A stretch of 64,000 nt of DNA, taken from positions 53,948 through 117,947 of IMG/VR virus record IMGVR_UViG_3300025423_000009; one strand, given 5' to 3'. Positions 1 to 7,506 of this stretch are shown piece by piece. The DNA is from a virus. The first letter of the stretch is position 1, and each line of letters opens with the position of its first letter. Below the pieces are notes generated by a model that saw nothing but the letters and a program-made list of their open reading frames with translations, was not told the DNA's origin and ran no database searches. The position numbers were made by a program, and so were the translations under genes.

Positions 1-221
1 ATCTCGCCATGAACAATATACTTGTATTTGACTTCACGAACATTTAGACGATCTGGATTATCCTCAATTCCACTAGGAAAGCCATTGTAGCCAGTAGACA
101 AAATCTTTCGATCTCGAACAACAACCGCTCCAATACGAGTCGATGGATCTTTGGACCATGATGCGACTTGTCGAGCCATGTCCAAAAATCTTATGTCCCA
201 TTTGTCGACTTCAGTTTGCAT
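1..221 (-). CDS. cd: dCMP deaminase, N-terminal part (runs off the window)
   Basis: Deaminates dCMP (or its hydroxymethyl form) to dUMP, supplying the pyrimidine pool next to dCMP hydroxymethylase. The visible 73 residues contain SKDPSTRIGAVVV, the substrate loop STGYNGFPSG and the start of the zinc site, YIVHGE, where the family has H(A/G)E with the zinc-binding His and catalytic Glu. The rest lies beyond base 1. The ATG at 221 overlaps the end of the upstream hydroxymethylase gene by 11 bp, which implies translational coupling. Family assignment is firm; the C-terminal zinc cysteines cannot be seen. Confidence 0.9.
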   Translation of the reverse strand, partial: MQTEVDKWDIRFLDMARQVASWSKDPSTRIGAVVVRDRKILSTGYNGFPSGIEDNPDRLNVREVKYKYIVHGE

Positions 222-957
222 AGGGGCGTACTTTAGGATAGAACTTACGATATTCTTCCTTACTTATCGAGTGCTGTCCAGTCAGATCGAAATGATCGAT
301 CAGATAGAACTGACTCGAATAGACATGTAAATTTCCAACGTTCCAGACGATGTGACCCAGATCGACGTTGGATTCCGTCAAACGATTGTAGTCATTCAGA
401 AGCTTCTTCAATACATGAAGCTGCCAGGCGTAGTCGTTACGATATCCAGCCCAGGCATCGTTGCTTCGCATCGAGACGATGGCATGCATGGAATTCTCAC
501 GAATGAAGTACTGAACCGTGTTCGTGCAGATGAAATCCGACATGCCGTCCTTACAGAAGTCTTCATGCATGGAAGGACGCGTGTAGATCATGATCGCACG
601 ACGTGAATTCTTATTGCAGATGAGTTCTCTCAGGCATCCGTCATATTGACTACCATTCTCCTTCGACCAGATGCACCATCCATAGTTCGAGTTGATCAAT
701 CCATTGGGCGTCGCGATCTTCTTCCAGATCTCTGGAACCTTGGCGGGAATGTCATTCACGTTTAGTGACTTTGACTCATACCATTGAAGCTCACGCTTCA
801 CGTAGTCGTCATTCACGGAGCCAAAGATCGTCGGCTCATCGGCCATGAATTGAACTCCGATGATCTCGACGGTCAGAGCTCCGGTCTTGTCGATCGTGAA
901 GTTCTCGTTCCTCAAAAGATCCGAGAACTCTTTGCGAATGTCATTGATGTTCCGCAT
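211..957 (-). CDS. 42: dCMP hydroxymethylase (T4 gp42 homologue)
   Basis: Makes 5-hydroxymethyl-dCMP from dCMP and methylene-tetrahydrofolate so that modified cytosine enters phage DNA. The 248 residues follow T4 gp42 along the whole length: IIGVQFMADEP, FGSVNDDYVKRELQWYESKSL, INSNYGWCIWS, RRAIMIYTRPSMHEDF, the nucleophile region DFICTNTVQY, RSNDAWAGYRNDYAWQ and NVGNLHVYSSQF. The Asp in RNDYAWQ, where thymidylate synthases have Asn, marks dCMP rather than dUMP specificity. It overlaps the dCMP deaminase start and abuts the DUF1599 gene upstream (shared base 957). It predicts restriction-resistant, cytosine-modified genomic DNA. Confidence 0.95.
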   Translation of the reverse strand: MRNINDIRKEFSDLLRNENFTIDKTGALTVEIIGVQFMADEPTIFGSVNDDYVKRELQWYESKSLNVNDIPAKVPEIWKKIATPNGLINSNYGWCIWSKENGSQYDGCLRELICNKNSRRAIMIYTRPSMHEDFCKDGMSDFICTNTVQYFIRENSMHAIVSMRSNDAWAGYRNDYAWQLHVLKKLLNDYNRLTESNVDLGHIVWNVGNLHVYSSQFYLIDHFDLTGQHSISKEEYRKFYPKVRPYAN

Positions 958-1340
958 TATCCCTTGACCTCCTTCTTGGGACGATTAAAAATGTCATGAT
1001 TTGCTTTTTGACCATCCATCTTGCCTCGACAGTATGAGACGATGAACGAGCAATAGTTAGCCATGTCCTTGGCCGAGTCCTCGATCGATTCGAAGTTGGG
1101 TTGATAGTTTGGATCGTTTAGCATGGCTGAAACCACGGATTCCAAACGAAGCTTCTTGGCATGGACGATGTCCATCAGAGTCAAGATGCCATTTGGATAG
1201 TAATCGGCTTGCTTGATTCGAGACACGGCATTTTGATAGTCCACGCCTTTACGAGTCTGCAATTCAATGCATTCTTGTAAGACGCGAATCGATTCACGAG
1301 ATGTTGATAGAATAGGTGACATAAAATGAAGAGACATCAT
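957..1340 (-). CDS. DUF1599 / nucleotide modification associated domain 1 protein
   Basis: A 127-residue helical protein with the DUF1599 (Nmad1) pattern: ECIELQTRKGVDYQNA, a central DIVHAKKLRLESVV helix, then ESIEDSAKDMANYCSFIV with the conserved D..NY. The family is linked in the literature on DNA base modification to phage nucleotide-modification operons, but its reaction is not established. Its position directly before dCMP hydroxymethylase (adjacent, one-base overlap) supports a role in the same pathway. Start could be Met1 or Met7 (MSPILSTSRES); neither has a clear ribosome binding site. Confidence 0.75.
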   Translation of the reverse strand: MMSLHFMSPILSTSRESIRVLQECIELQTRKGVDYQNAVSRIKQADYYPNGILTLMDIVHAKKLRLESVVSAMLNDPNYQPNFESIEDSAKDMANYCSFIVSYCRGKMDGQKANHDIFNRPKKEVKG

Positions 1341-1401
1341 ACGGCATTGAGCCGCTGAAGTACAGTAAATTGTTTCTCAGAGATAGTCCGGCTTCAGATG
1401 T

Positions 1402-1698
1402 TCATTTGTAGTAGTTTGGGTTGGTGCAGCAGCCGCAGCAGCCGTGCGTCGAGTCTTTTTGGGCGCGTTGGCAGTCGGGGTCGGGGTGGCCGACTCCGCA
1501 GCGGCAGATTCGTTCGGTGATGCCTCGGTCGGTGCGGTAGTTCAGCGGCCAGTAGCGCATCGTGTGGTTGCTCGGGTTGTGGACGGGGCAGTGGTTACCA
1601 GCGCAGGCGTCTGGGTCGTGGGTGACGAATGCCGACCAGTATTCCCGTTCGTGCGGCAATAGTTCGCCTGATCGTCCAAGCTTTTCTTTATTTGTCAT
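1402..1698 (-). CDS. small Cys/His-rich protein, actinophage-like
   Basis: 98 residues with HDPDACAGNHCPVHNPSNH, then ITERICRCGVGHPDPD and a terminal GCCGCC cluster: about nine Cys and seven His, suggesting zinc binding. The phrases NHCPVHNPS and ERIC..GVGHPDPD are ones I associate with short hypothetical proteins of actinobacteriophages, so transfer from or to such phages is possible; this is recollection, not a search. Its stretch is visibly more GC-rich than the neighbours. The start overlaps the stop of the small membrane-protein gene upstream (ATGA). Function unknown. Confidence 0.7.
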   Translation of the reverse strand: MTNKEKLGRSGELLPHEREYWSAFVTHDPDACAGNHCPVHNPSNHTMRYWPLNYRTDRGITERICRCGVGHPDPDCQRAQKDSTHGCCGCCTNPNYYK

Positions 1699-1802
1699 GG
1701 GCGTTTTTGATGGTCGATGAAGTCCTTGATCAGGTATACGATCACGACTAAGTCGATGATGATTCCATTGATCGTGTAGATGTGTTGCATTGTATGTTGC
1801 AT
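1695..1802 (-). CDS. 35-residue single-pass membrane protein
   Basis: Short frame of 35 codons starting MQHTMQHIYT, with one hydrophobic segment (about residues 9-26, INGIIIDLVVIVYLI inside) followed by a basic tail (DHQKRP). The TGA stop overlaps the ATG of the Cys/His-rich gene as ATGA, an arrangement repeated at other small genes here, which argues that it is translated. It begins just after the tRNA-Glu gene in the direction of transcription. Function unknown; it could be a small membrane regulator. Confidence 0.5.
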   Translation of the reverse strand: MQHTMQHIYTINGIIIDLVVIVYLIKDFIDHQKRP

Positions 1803-1808
1803 TGTAAA

Positions 1809-1883
1809 TGGCGACCCTACCGGGAATCGAACCCGGGCTACCTCCGTGAAAGGGAGGTGTCCTAACCGCTAGACCATAGGGTC
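1809..1883 (-). tRNA. tRNA-Glu (TTC)
   Basis: Minus-strand cloverleaf: acceptor GACCCTA/TAGGGTC, D arm with GGTTAGGAC, anticodon stem-loop CCTCC-CTTTCAC-GGAGG with anticodon TTC, T loop GGTTCGATTCC, discriminator G and an encoded CCA (1809-1811). Reads GAA/GAG. Confidence 0.95.
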
Positions 1884-1889
1884 GATGGA

Positions 1890-2537
1890 TTAGTTATAGT
1901 TCTGAGTCTCGTCGTCTCGACACTCACGACAACGCAGAGCGATCCAGTGATTGGACCTCGACTTCACATCATGATTTGATCCACAGGCCTCGCATGTTCG
2001 TGCGGACCAGGACTCGGCCATGGAGATCAAGCCATCCACATATTCGTCCGAGACATTCTTGTAGATACGCAGAGTTCCGAACTTCTCCTTGACCTGTTCA
2101 AAGGTAACTTGAGGATGAACCTTTCGACCAGAGAGCTCTTGGTAAAATATCCATCTGGCGTCCCATCTGTCTTGAAAAGCCACCAGTTTCTTCCATTGAC
2201 CGTCATATCGAGCATATTCAGGAGAACCATCTACCGGAAAGCTTTGTGGAACTCCGGCCTTCGTGATGAAGTGCCGATAAGCCCAACGTTCGATGAATCG
2301 ATTGTAGAAGCGATGCCACTCACGAAATACCCAGTAAGTGATCGGACTATACTTAGGAACATATTCATCACGATCACAGTGATGTTGAATTTGTGCACAG
2401 AGTGTGTCGAGGATGTCATACCATCCGTCGTCACATTCGATTCCCCAGCACATACACGTCTCCGTCATTGGCTTCGACGCGGAGGCAAAGATCTTTGGAT
2501 ACTTGTCGTAAAGGGATTTTTGTTTTTTAGGTGTCAT
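1890..2537 (-). CDS. conserved phage protein with C-terminal zinc ribbon
   Basis: 215 residues. The N-terminal part has YPKIFASASKPMTETCMCWGIECDDGWYDILDTLC, the middle is aromatic and basic, and QVTFEQVKEKFGTLRIY leads into a C-terminal CxxC...CxxC element (CEACG...CREC). This layout (MCWGIECxDGWYxIxDxLC plus VKEKFGTLRIY) recurs in many phage hypothetical proteins as I recall them; the function is unknown. The ribbon suggests nucleic acid or protein binding. It sits between tRNA-Met and tRNA-Glu and is preceded by a strong structured RNA element (2541-2630). Confidence 0.7.
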   Translation of the reverse strand: MTPKKQKSLYDKYPKIFASASKPMTETCMCWGIECDDGWYDILDTLCAQIQHHCDRDEYVPKYSPITYWVFREWHRFYNRFIERWAYRHFITKAGVPQSFPVDGSPEYARYDGQWKKLVAFQDRWDARWIFYQELSGRKVHPQVTFEQVKEKFGTLRIYKNVSDEYVDGLISMAESWSARTCEACGSNHDVKSRSNHWIALRCRECRDDETQNYN

Positions 2538-2540
2538 AAT

Positions 2541-2630
2541 AAAAAAATCGAGCCGAATCGGAGTAAGCCGTTGTCGAGTGACTAGTATCTTACCGGACGG
2601 GGCATGGAGCCCCTTGTCCTCCGATTCGGC
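2541..2630 (-). ncRNA. structured RNA element between tRNA-Met and the next gene
   Basis: A perfect 12-bp inverted repeat (2619-2630 with 2552-2563, GCCGAATCGGAG/CTCCGATTCGGC) closes a 55-nt region holding a second hairpin, GGGGC-TCCAT-GCCCC (2599-2613). Downstream on the minus strand is a seven-T run (2541-2547). It could be a terminator for the upstream tRNA pair, a tRNA-processing structure or a small RNA. It is directly followed by the start of the 1890-2537 gene. Confidence 0.5.
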
Positions 2631-2634
2631 AAAT

Positions 2635-2709
2635 TGGGAGCAGGGGACGGAATCGAACCGCCGACCTGGTGGTTATGAGCCACCCGATCTACCACTGATC
2701 TACCCTGCA
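2635..2709 (-). tRNA. tRNA with CAT anticodon (Met; initiator or Ile-type possible)
   Basis: Anticodon stem-loop GGTGG-CTCATAA-CCACC, T arm GGCGG-TTCGATT-CCGTC, acceptor TGCAGGG against CCCTGCT, leaving a T-T mismatch at position 1:72, then a C and encoded CCA. A 1:72 mismatch is a hallmark of bacterial initiator tRNA (usually C1:A72), but the anticodon stem lacks the three G-C pairs typical of initiators. Isoleucine (CAT with lysidine) cannot be excluded. Confidence 0.85.
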
Positions 2710-2799
2710 GTTAAAATTTATTCTGAGATAATTCTATCATGAAAGGCCGCATCTCAGTCATTCGGCCACTTACTCACTTCCGCTACCGCTCTAAACATA

Positions 2800-2876
2800 T
2801 GGCGCGAGTGACGGGGCTCGAACCCGTAACCTCTGCCGTGACAGGGCAGCGCTCTAACCAATTGAGCTACACCCGC
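2800..2876 (-). tRNA. tRNA-Asp (GTC)
   Basis: Acceptor GCGGGTG/CACTCGC, D arm TAGCTCAATTGGTTAGAGC, anticodon stem-loop CTGCC-CTGTCAC-GGCAG with anticodon GTC, T arm ACGGGTTCGAGCCCCGT, discriminator G and encoded CCA. First of the three tRNAs in the direction of transcription. Confidence 0.95.
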
Positions 2877-2880
2877 TAAA

Positions 2881-3089
2881 TTAAATATCCCGCTGCAAGT
2901 GTCCACCGGAATTTTCAGCAGTATTTGCCCACTTGCACTTCGTTCGAGCTTTCCTCAGCGTATCGCCTAGTATATTCCCGAATCTCGTCCGGCAAAGGAA
3001 CGGGATAAATTGGAGCGTCGCGGGCGGTTTCCCTGATCGATCAGAGAGGACGTCCTGTCCAATCGACTTGACCCGCAACGCATTAAGAT
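2881..3089 (-). other. gap upstream of the tRNAs: inverted repeat and a possible gene remnant
   Basis: No convincing gene. An 8-bp inverted repeat TGCAAGTG/CACTTGCA (2894-2901 and 2930-2937) precedes tRNA-Asp and may be an operator or promoter element for the tRNA block. One frame stays open from a TTG at 3078 to 2881 (65 codons) but looks unconvincing. Another frame reads protein-like (APIYPVPLPDEIREYTRRYA) yet has a TGA before it and no start codon, so it may be a decayed gene end. Confidence 0.35.
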
Positions 3090-3260
3090 TTAGGCCGGAC
3101 GAGGACGATGGCCACAGATGTATGACTGCTCGAGCAAACTCGGACCCGGCTTGCCATATCGACTTGCCGACGCGGCCACCTTGGGCTTCTTGGACTTTCG
3201 CTTGGCACCGATGTCGACTTCGAGGATCGCAGGTTTATTACGTTTGGAGTTGTTGTTCAT
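3090..3260 (-). CDS. 56-residue basic small protein
   Basis: Starts MNNNSKRNKPAILEVDIGAK and has a Lys/Arg-rich segment KRKSKKPKVAASASRYGK. The ATG overlaps the TGA of the upstream 51-residue gene (ATGA), so the two are likely co-translated. No domain recognised; the basic stretch could bind nucleic acid. Confidence 0.5.
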   Translation of the reverse strand: MNNNSKRNKPAILEVDIGAKRKSKKPKVAASASRYGKPGPSLLEQSYICGHRPRPA

Positions 3261-3412
3261 GTATGTTGTGATTTATCTATGACGATGGATTCAGACATGC
3301 ATCGATCACAGTAGCAGTTGCCGTACTCATCTACACGCATCTGAAAGACGTCGTGTAGGTCGTGACAGCACTGGCACTCGATCAGTCCGTATGTCTGATC
3401 ATCTTCGTCCAT
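3257..3412 (-). CDS. 51-residue mini zinc-ribbon protein
   Basis: MDEDDQTYGLIECQCCHDLH... with CxCC then CYCDRC about 16 residues later, giving two cysteine knuckles as in a small zinc ribbon; acidic N-terminus. Its stop overlaps the next start as ATGA. A TATGAT hexamer lies 6 nt before the ATG, the same spacing as the -10 boxes at 22958 and 25311. Function unknown; a small transcription-modifying protein is one possibility. Confidence 0.55.
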   Translation of the reverse strand: MDEDDQTYGLIECQCCHDLHDVFQMRVDEYGNCYCDRCMSESIVIDKSQHT

Positions 3413-3457
3413 TGCCAGATCATATTACCATGAAAGGTTCAGAAGTACACGGCGAAA

Positions 3458-4450
3458 TTACGACAGAATTCGATCGACTCGAATCATCACTTGCTTGACG
3501 GCCATCCACATGTCGAGGTAAGTATAGGTTGCCAATCGTCCCAGGAAGATTGTCTTCCTCTCCGCATCAGCCAGCTTCTTGTATTCCATATAGACCTTCA
3601 GGCCTTCTCCGAATGGGATTGGATAGAACGGAACGTCTTCATTTCCGCAAGTCTGAGGATACTCCTCGGTGATGACAGTCAATCCTTCATGATTTGCAGT
3701 GAAGTAACCGTGATCGTACTTTCGAGTGTAGTCGTTCGTTCTATTGTTCTCGTTCTGAATGCAAAACGGCATGCGCTCACTCGTTACTTTATGAACGAAT
3801 CTGAGAGAACGATAAGGAAGGACACCGAATCGAAAGTTGAAGTACTCGTCGACCTTTCCAGTGTAGACGATCAGGTCTGTCGAGTGCTTCTTCCATTCGT
3901 CTGAGGCGCATCCGAGCTCTACAGGAATGCCTTCGAGCATGGCTTCGAACATTTTCGTGTATCCGTTTCGGGGAATGCACTGATACTTCTGGCCTTCGAA
4001 CCAGGTGGGATCGTCACAATCCTTGGTCTTCGGGATGCGATTCGTGATGCTTGCTGGGATTTGATCGAACGGAACTCCCCATTGCTTTTCGGAGTACTCG
4101 CGAAACATATACTCAATGATCTCTTCCTGAGACAGCTCGCGACCAATCTCGGCGACGGTCTTTCGAGAATATGGAAGCGATACTAGCCCAAGGCGAGTGT
4201 TTCCCTTCGGCTGAAGCTTAAATGGAGTCCACTCTGTGAAACGGGATAGGAATTCAAACACTCGCTCATCGTCCGTGTGAAAGACGTGAGGGCCATAGTT
4301 GTGAACCGTCACTCCACATACATTGGAATCATAGCAGTTACCGCCGATGTGCTTGCGCGAGTCGAAAATGCGGCACTCATGTCCAGCATCGGTCAGGAGT
4401 CGTGCGGCCGTGATACCAGAGAGGCCGCATCCGACGACGTTAACTTTCAT
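3458..4450 (-). CDS. glf: UDP-galactopyranose mutase
   Basis: FAD-dependent enzyme converting UDP-galactopyranose to UDP-galactofuranose. 330 residues, slightly short of bacterial Glf (about 370-390), with the FAD-binding GCGLSGITAARLL at the N-terminus, IGGNCYD, GPHVFHTDDERV, EYSEKQWGVP, PRNGYTKMFEAML, YTGKVDEYFNF, LPYRSLRF and C-terminal GRLATYTYLDM. It is the last gene of the overlapping glycan cluster (4-bp overlap with the methyltransferase upstream), so it probably supplies the donor for a galactofuranosyl step by one of the neighbouring transferases. A phage-borne glf is unusual. Confidence 0.95.
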   Translation of the reverse strand: MKVNVVGCGLSGITAARLLTDAGHECRIFDSRKHIGGNCYDSNVCGVTVHNYGPHVFHTDDERVFEFLSRFTEWTPFKLQPKGNTRLGLVSLPYSRKTVAEIGRELSQEEIIEYMFREYSEKQWGVPFDQIPASITNRIPKTKDCDDPTWFEGQKYQCIPRNGYTKMFEAMLEGIPVELGCASDEWKKHSTDLIVYTGKVDEYFNFRFGVLPYRSLRFVHKVTSERMPFCIQNENNRTNDYTRKYDHGYFTANHEGLTVITEEYPQTCGNEDVPFYPIPFGEGLKVYMEYKKLADAERKTIFLGRLATYTYLDMWMAVKQVMIRVDRILS

Positions 4451-5100
4451 AGCTTTTCAAATTCAGGCAGACGTATGGTCTTCGACAGGATGTCGAGGAG
4501 ATGGTTTCGTTTCTCAAATGTAGCCCGCCAATCTTTGAAGTTCTGCTGAGGAGAAAATTGCTTTTTCACTTGCACGAACGTCATTCCCCATGATTCCGGA
4601 TAATGTTTCGACTCGACAAATTCAGTCTTTTGATCCAGACTCGAGATGCCGAAGAACGCTTTGACCGCTTCTTCTGGCCTTTCCCAGACTATGCCTCCGT
4701 ACATATCGTGCTTGTCTTTCGGCCATGCGGTGTCATGGAATACGACATAGCCACCTTCCCTGATGTGAGGGAACCAGAAGAATAGCTCACAAAGAACCTG
4801 CTCTTTGATGTGGCACGTGTCAATGAAGAGCAGGTCGATGGATCCTTTGTTCCAGTGTTTGCCGATCGTAACTGAGTCTCCGAGTATGAATGCATATCGT
4901 TCATGATTCGTCAGATAAGATGGAACCTGAGCAGAGTCAATGTCGACTCCGTGCACTCTATTATTTCGAGCAGAAGCATCGCGAATCATCATCATCGACG
5001 ACTCTCCGCTTCTAACGCCTAGATCCACAAACATTCTGTCGGATCCAAGCGAATCGACGGTTTGTGCTAGAATCTCTTGATTTGGTCCTAGATCGTTCAT
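4447..5100 (-). CDS. class I SAM-dependent methyltransferase (Methyltransf_24 type)
   Basis: 217 residues with a Rossmann SAM fold: MFVDLGVRSGESSMMM (motif I), VHGVDID (acidic end of strand 2), FILGDSV, then DLLFIDTCHIKEQVLCEL and GGYVVFHDTAWPKD. This pattern is that of small-molecule or glycan methyltransferases found in O-antigen and rhamnosyl/cephalosporin hydroxylase-like clusters. In this operon the likely substrate is a sugar residue of the glycan. ATGA-type overlaps join it to both neighbours (4447-4450 and 5097-5100). Confidence 0.75.
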   Translation of the reverse strand: MNDLGPNQEILAQTVDSLGSDRMFVDLGVRSGESSMMMIRDASARNNRVHGVDIDSAQVPSYLTNHERYAFILGDSVTIGKHWNKGSIDLLFIDTCHIKEQVLCELFFWFPHIREGGYVVFHDTAWPKDKHDMYGGIVWERPEEAVKAFFGISSLDQKTEFVESKHYPESWGMTFVQVKKQFSPQQNFKDWRATFEKRNHLLDILSKTIRLPEFEKL

Positions 5101-5981
5101 AATAAGTATTCCTTGATTTGCATGTCCAAGTCAGAACATTGATGTTTAAGAATGTTTTTACTATTAGCAAATTCGTCTATAATCGTCTCATATGAAGTCA
5201 GACATCGTCGAATCACTTCACCTATCATTCGGTGATCGCCGAGTTTATACATGTCTGGAACCGTTACGTCTTCACTAAAAGCCGCTGAACCTTTACGATT
5301 TGTGATAACACAGTTACCGAAAAGCAAAGCTTCACGAGGGATTCGATCCTTTCCAGGATGATTCCCAAAGTCTATATAAATCTTGCTCTTGCACAGGAGA
5401 TCGATGACCTGTTCTCGATTCAGTCCTGAGATCGGTCTGAAGTCGATGTTCGGATTCTCCGTCATGATCTGCATCGTCACTTCGTACCCCTTGGCCGGAT
5501 TATAGCATACGAAGTCTTGCTTCTCTGATAGAGGAATGTCTTGAATCGTATTGGCACCAAAGATGTAATCGTTCAGCATGTGAACATTCTTAGCTCCATT
5601 GCGAGTGACGTAGTCGTAAGCGTACCGCGACTGACAGAAGTGAGTAATTGAGGTGTCGTGAAAGTCCTGAAACTTAGAATGATTGTTGTCAACGCTTAGC
5701 CACCAGATAGCCCGTGATATCGATTTGAATGAAGGAAGCATCGCGGTCCACACTTCAGGAACGATTAGTAGACTTTCAGCTTCGTCTGGAACAGAGAATC
5801 CATACTCTGAAAACTTGTAGTGAGCATAGATGTTTAGGACCGGATTCGAGCAATGACGATCAAAGATCGGTATAGCTTTACCTCCAAGTCGATTGATGCC
5901 GTCGATCAACTGATACAATGATTCGATCCCTCCGGCCTGATACTGAGCCGGAGTCATCACATAAATTGCTTTGAATCTCAT
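5097..5981 (-). CDS. glycosyltransferase, GT-B fold (family 4-like)
   Basis: 294 residues. The N-terminus has YVMTPAQYQAGGIESLYQLIDGINRLGG, like the acceptor-side G-G-x-E loop of GT-B enzymes. The C-terminal half has KGYEVTMQIM, LCKSKIYIDFGNHPGKDRIPREALLFG and NCVITNRKGSAAF, the nucleotide-sugar binding region with the Glu of the E-x7-E-type motif reduced to PREALLFG. Donor and acceptor cannot be read from sequence. Overlaps both neighbours by 4 bp; sits mid-cluster between a methyltransferase and a GT2. Confidence 0.75.
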   Translation of the reverse strand: MRFKAIYVMTPAQYQAGGIESLYQLIDGINRLGGKAIPIFDRHCSNPVLNIYAHYKFSEYGFSVPDEAESLLIVPEVWTAMLPSFKSISRAIWWLSVDNNHSKFQDFHDTSITHFCQSRYAYDYVTRNGAKNVHMLNDYIFGANTIQDIPLSEKQDFVCYNPAKGYEVTMQIMTENPNIDFRPISGLNREQVIDLLCKSKIYIDFGNHPGKDRIPREALLFGNCVITNRKGSAAFSEDVTVPDMYKLGDHRMIGEVIRRCLTSYETIIDEFANSKNILKHQCSDLDMQIKEYLL

Positions 5982-6679
5982 GTGCGCACGTACTTTCTTC
6001 TTACATATTCAAGTTCAGATTGCTTCTTCGCATCGCTAACCAAAGACGAGCTTATCTGATTCGAATGCTCGCGATTTGCCACCGTGATCTGATTGCAGAT
6101 CGCTGGAAGCCCATGCTTATCATACAGCTGCTTATAGTAGTCGACATCCATCAGCCATATCAAATTCTCATCGAATCGCAGGACGTTTTCATTCTTGAAC
6201 ATAATGACACTCGGCGAGCTGATAGTATTTGTGCCATATTGAATCTCATCATGATAGAATGGAAAGTTCGGTCGTTCCAGCCTGACACCGTCCGGAGACT
6301 GGCATGAAGCCGTTGCCAACCAGTAGTTTTGACTTCCCGCGAAATAGAACATCATTGCTTCAAGACTTCGATCGGAAGTTAGGAAGTCATCTTGAAAGAG
6401 TGGCTTTATCACCTTTCCACATGCGTGATGAATCGCATTGTTGGTATTGTGAGAAGAGTTACCTCGATTCATCGCTTTAACATATCGAATGAGTAAACGA
6501 TCATTCCATCGTTCGCATAGTCGATTGATCCCATCGTCGATGCTCTGATCGGACACGATCACTTCGAAAGACTTGAATGTCTGACGAGTTAGTATTGAAA
6601 ATGAATGTTCAAGGTAAGCGACGCCTTGACCGGCCATTTCATAAGTTGGAATGCATATCGATACGATCGGATCGTTCAT
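5978..6679 (-). CDS. glycosyltransferase family 2
   Basis: 233 residues with a GT-A fold: PIVSICIPTYEMAGQGVAYL, TFKSFEVIVSDQSIDDG, then VIKPLFQDDFLT, where QDD stands at the DXD metal-binding position, and LIWLMDVDYY as the catalytic Asp region. Short (families are commonly 250-330), so probably soluble and dependent on partner enzymes. ATGA overlaps with both neighbours indicate a single translationally coupled operon. Confidence 0.8.
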   Translation of the reverse strand: MNDPIVSICIPTYEMAGQGVAYLEHSFSILTRQTFKSFEVIVSDQSIDDGINRLCERWNDRLLIRYVKAMNRGNSSHNTNNAIHHACGKVIKPLFQDDFLTSDRSLEAMMFYFAGSQNYWLATASCQSPDGVRLERPNFPFYHDEIQYGTNTISSPSVIMFKNENVLRFDENLIWLMDVDYYKQLYDKHGLPAICNQITVANREHSNQISSSLVSDAKKQSELEYVRRKYVRT

Positions 6680-7506
6680 AGCTTGGGTAGATTTAGATTC
6701 TCAAGTATTTCACTCAGACGATAGAAATAGTCACCCCAGTAGAGAGCCCTCCGGCAGTTATCTTCGATTGCCTGACTCCTCTTATGATAGTCTTCTTCCG
6801 TTAGACCATTGACGATTTGAATGAGTTCGTTCTCGTCATTGAACGTGATGTACCCATCTGGATTGAAGAAGTCTGATAGATTTGGACATCCCCAGTATAT
6901 GGGAACGGTCTTGGTCAGGAAGCTGTCAATCACTTTCTCCGTAAAGTAGTTCTTATTCCTCGAGTTTTCGACCGCGATATGGAACATGCTTTTCCAGCAT
7001 ACTACTTTGTCTTGAGGTTCGCATTGAAAGATCCAGCTGTTTGGAGTTGTCACTGAAGATCGAGAGTTGAAGATGCTGTGTCTAAGCCGATGACCCTCGA
7101 TGGCATTCTTGACACCGCAAAGAAATGAAGTTTCAAACTTCTTTTCTTTGATGCTGATATTCTGATATGTCCGCTTGTTGTCCCAGATGAAAGACGTACC
7201 AAAGGGAAACATCATGGAGTTTGGACACTTTGACAGTATTGAATCTCCCCAAGTCAAAATCAAATTAAAAGCTCGATGATTTGTGATCGCCCAGTCGTGT
7301 AGACCAAACAATTGATTCGGTTCCTGTATGACGAGTATGTTACATGCGCTAAGTTTCAGCTGATCTGTATTCGGAATAAAGTCGGTGAATACGGTAACGT
7401 TCCTATCGGAGAAGTCGACTTTTTTGCTCGGAAGAATGAAGTCTTCTCCAGTCAGAAGAGTCTTCTCATAAAGAGAAGGTGGTATGAAGGTCGAGAAGAA
7501 TTTCAT
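6676..7506 (-). CDS. GT10-type (alpha-1,3/4-fucosyltransferase-like) glycosyltransferase
   Basis: The diagnostic C-terminal GT10 block is clear: FHIAVENSRNKNYFTEKV, SFLTKTVPIYWGCPNLSDFF, GYITF. In GT10 this region binds GDP-fucose. An upstream in-frame Met extends the frame to 7572, but the start at 7506 (MKFFSTFIPPSLYEK) is preferred because it overlaps the preceding stop as ATGA, like every junction in this cluster; it gives 276 residues. No GDP-fucose biosynthesis gene is visible, so the donor would come from the host or from elsewhere in the genome. Confidence 0.8.
   Translation of the reverse strand: MKFFSTFIPPSLYEKTLLTGEDFILPSKKVDFSDRNVTVFTDFIPNTDQLKLSACNILVIQEPNQLFGLHDWAITNHRAFNLILTWGDSILSKCPNSMMFPFGTSFIWDNKRTYQNISIKEKKFETSFLCGVKNAIEGHRLRHSIFNSRSSVTTPNSWIFQCEPQDKVVCWKSMFHIAVENSRNKNYFTEKVIDSFLTKTVPIYWGCPNLSDFFNPDGYITFNDENELIQIVNGLTEEDYHKRSQAIEDNCRRALYWGDYFYRLSEILENLNLPKL

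Noticed and set aside
2881-3271. Plus-strand 112-codon frame 2933-3271 over the small-gene region
   Set aside because: Opposite to two well-coupled small genes, Arg/Pro/Ser-rich, with no signals.
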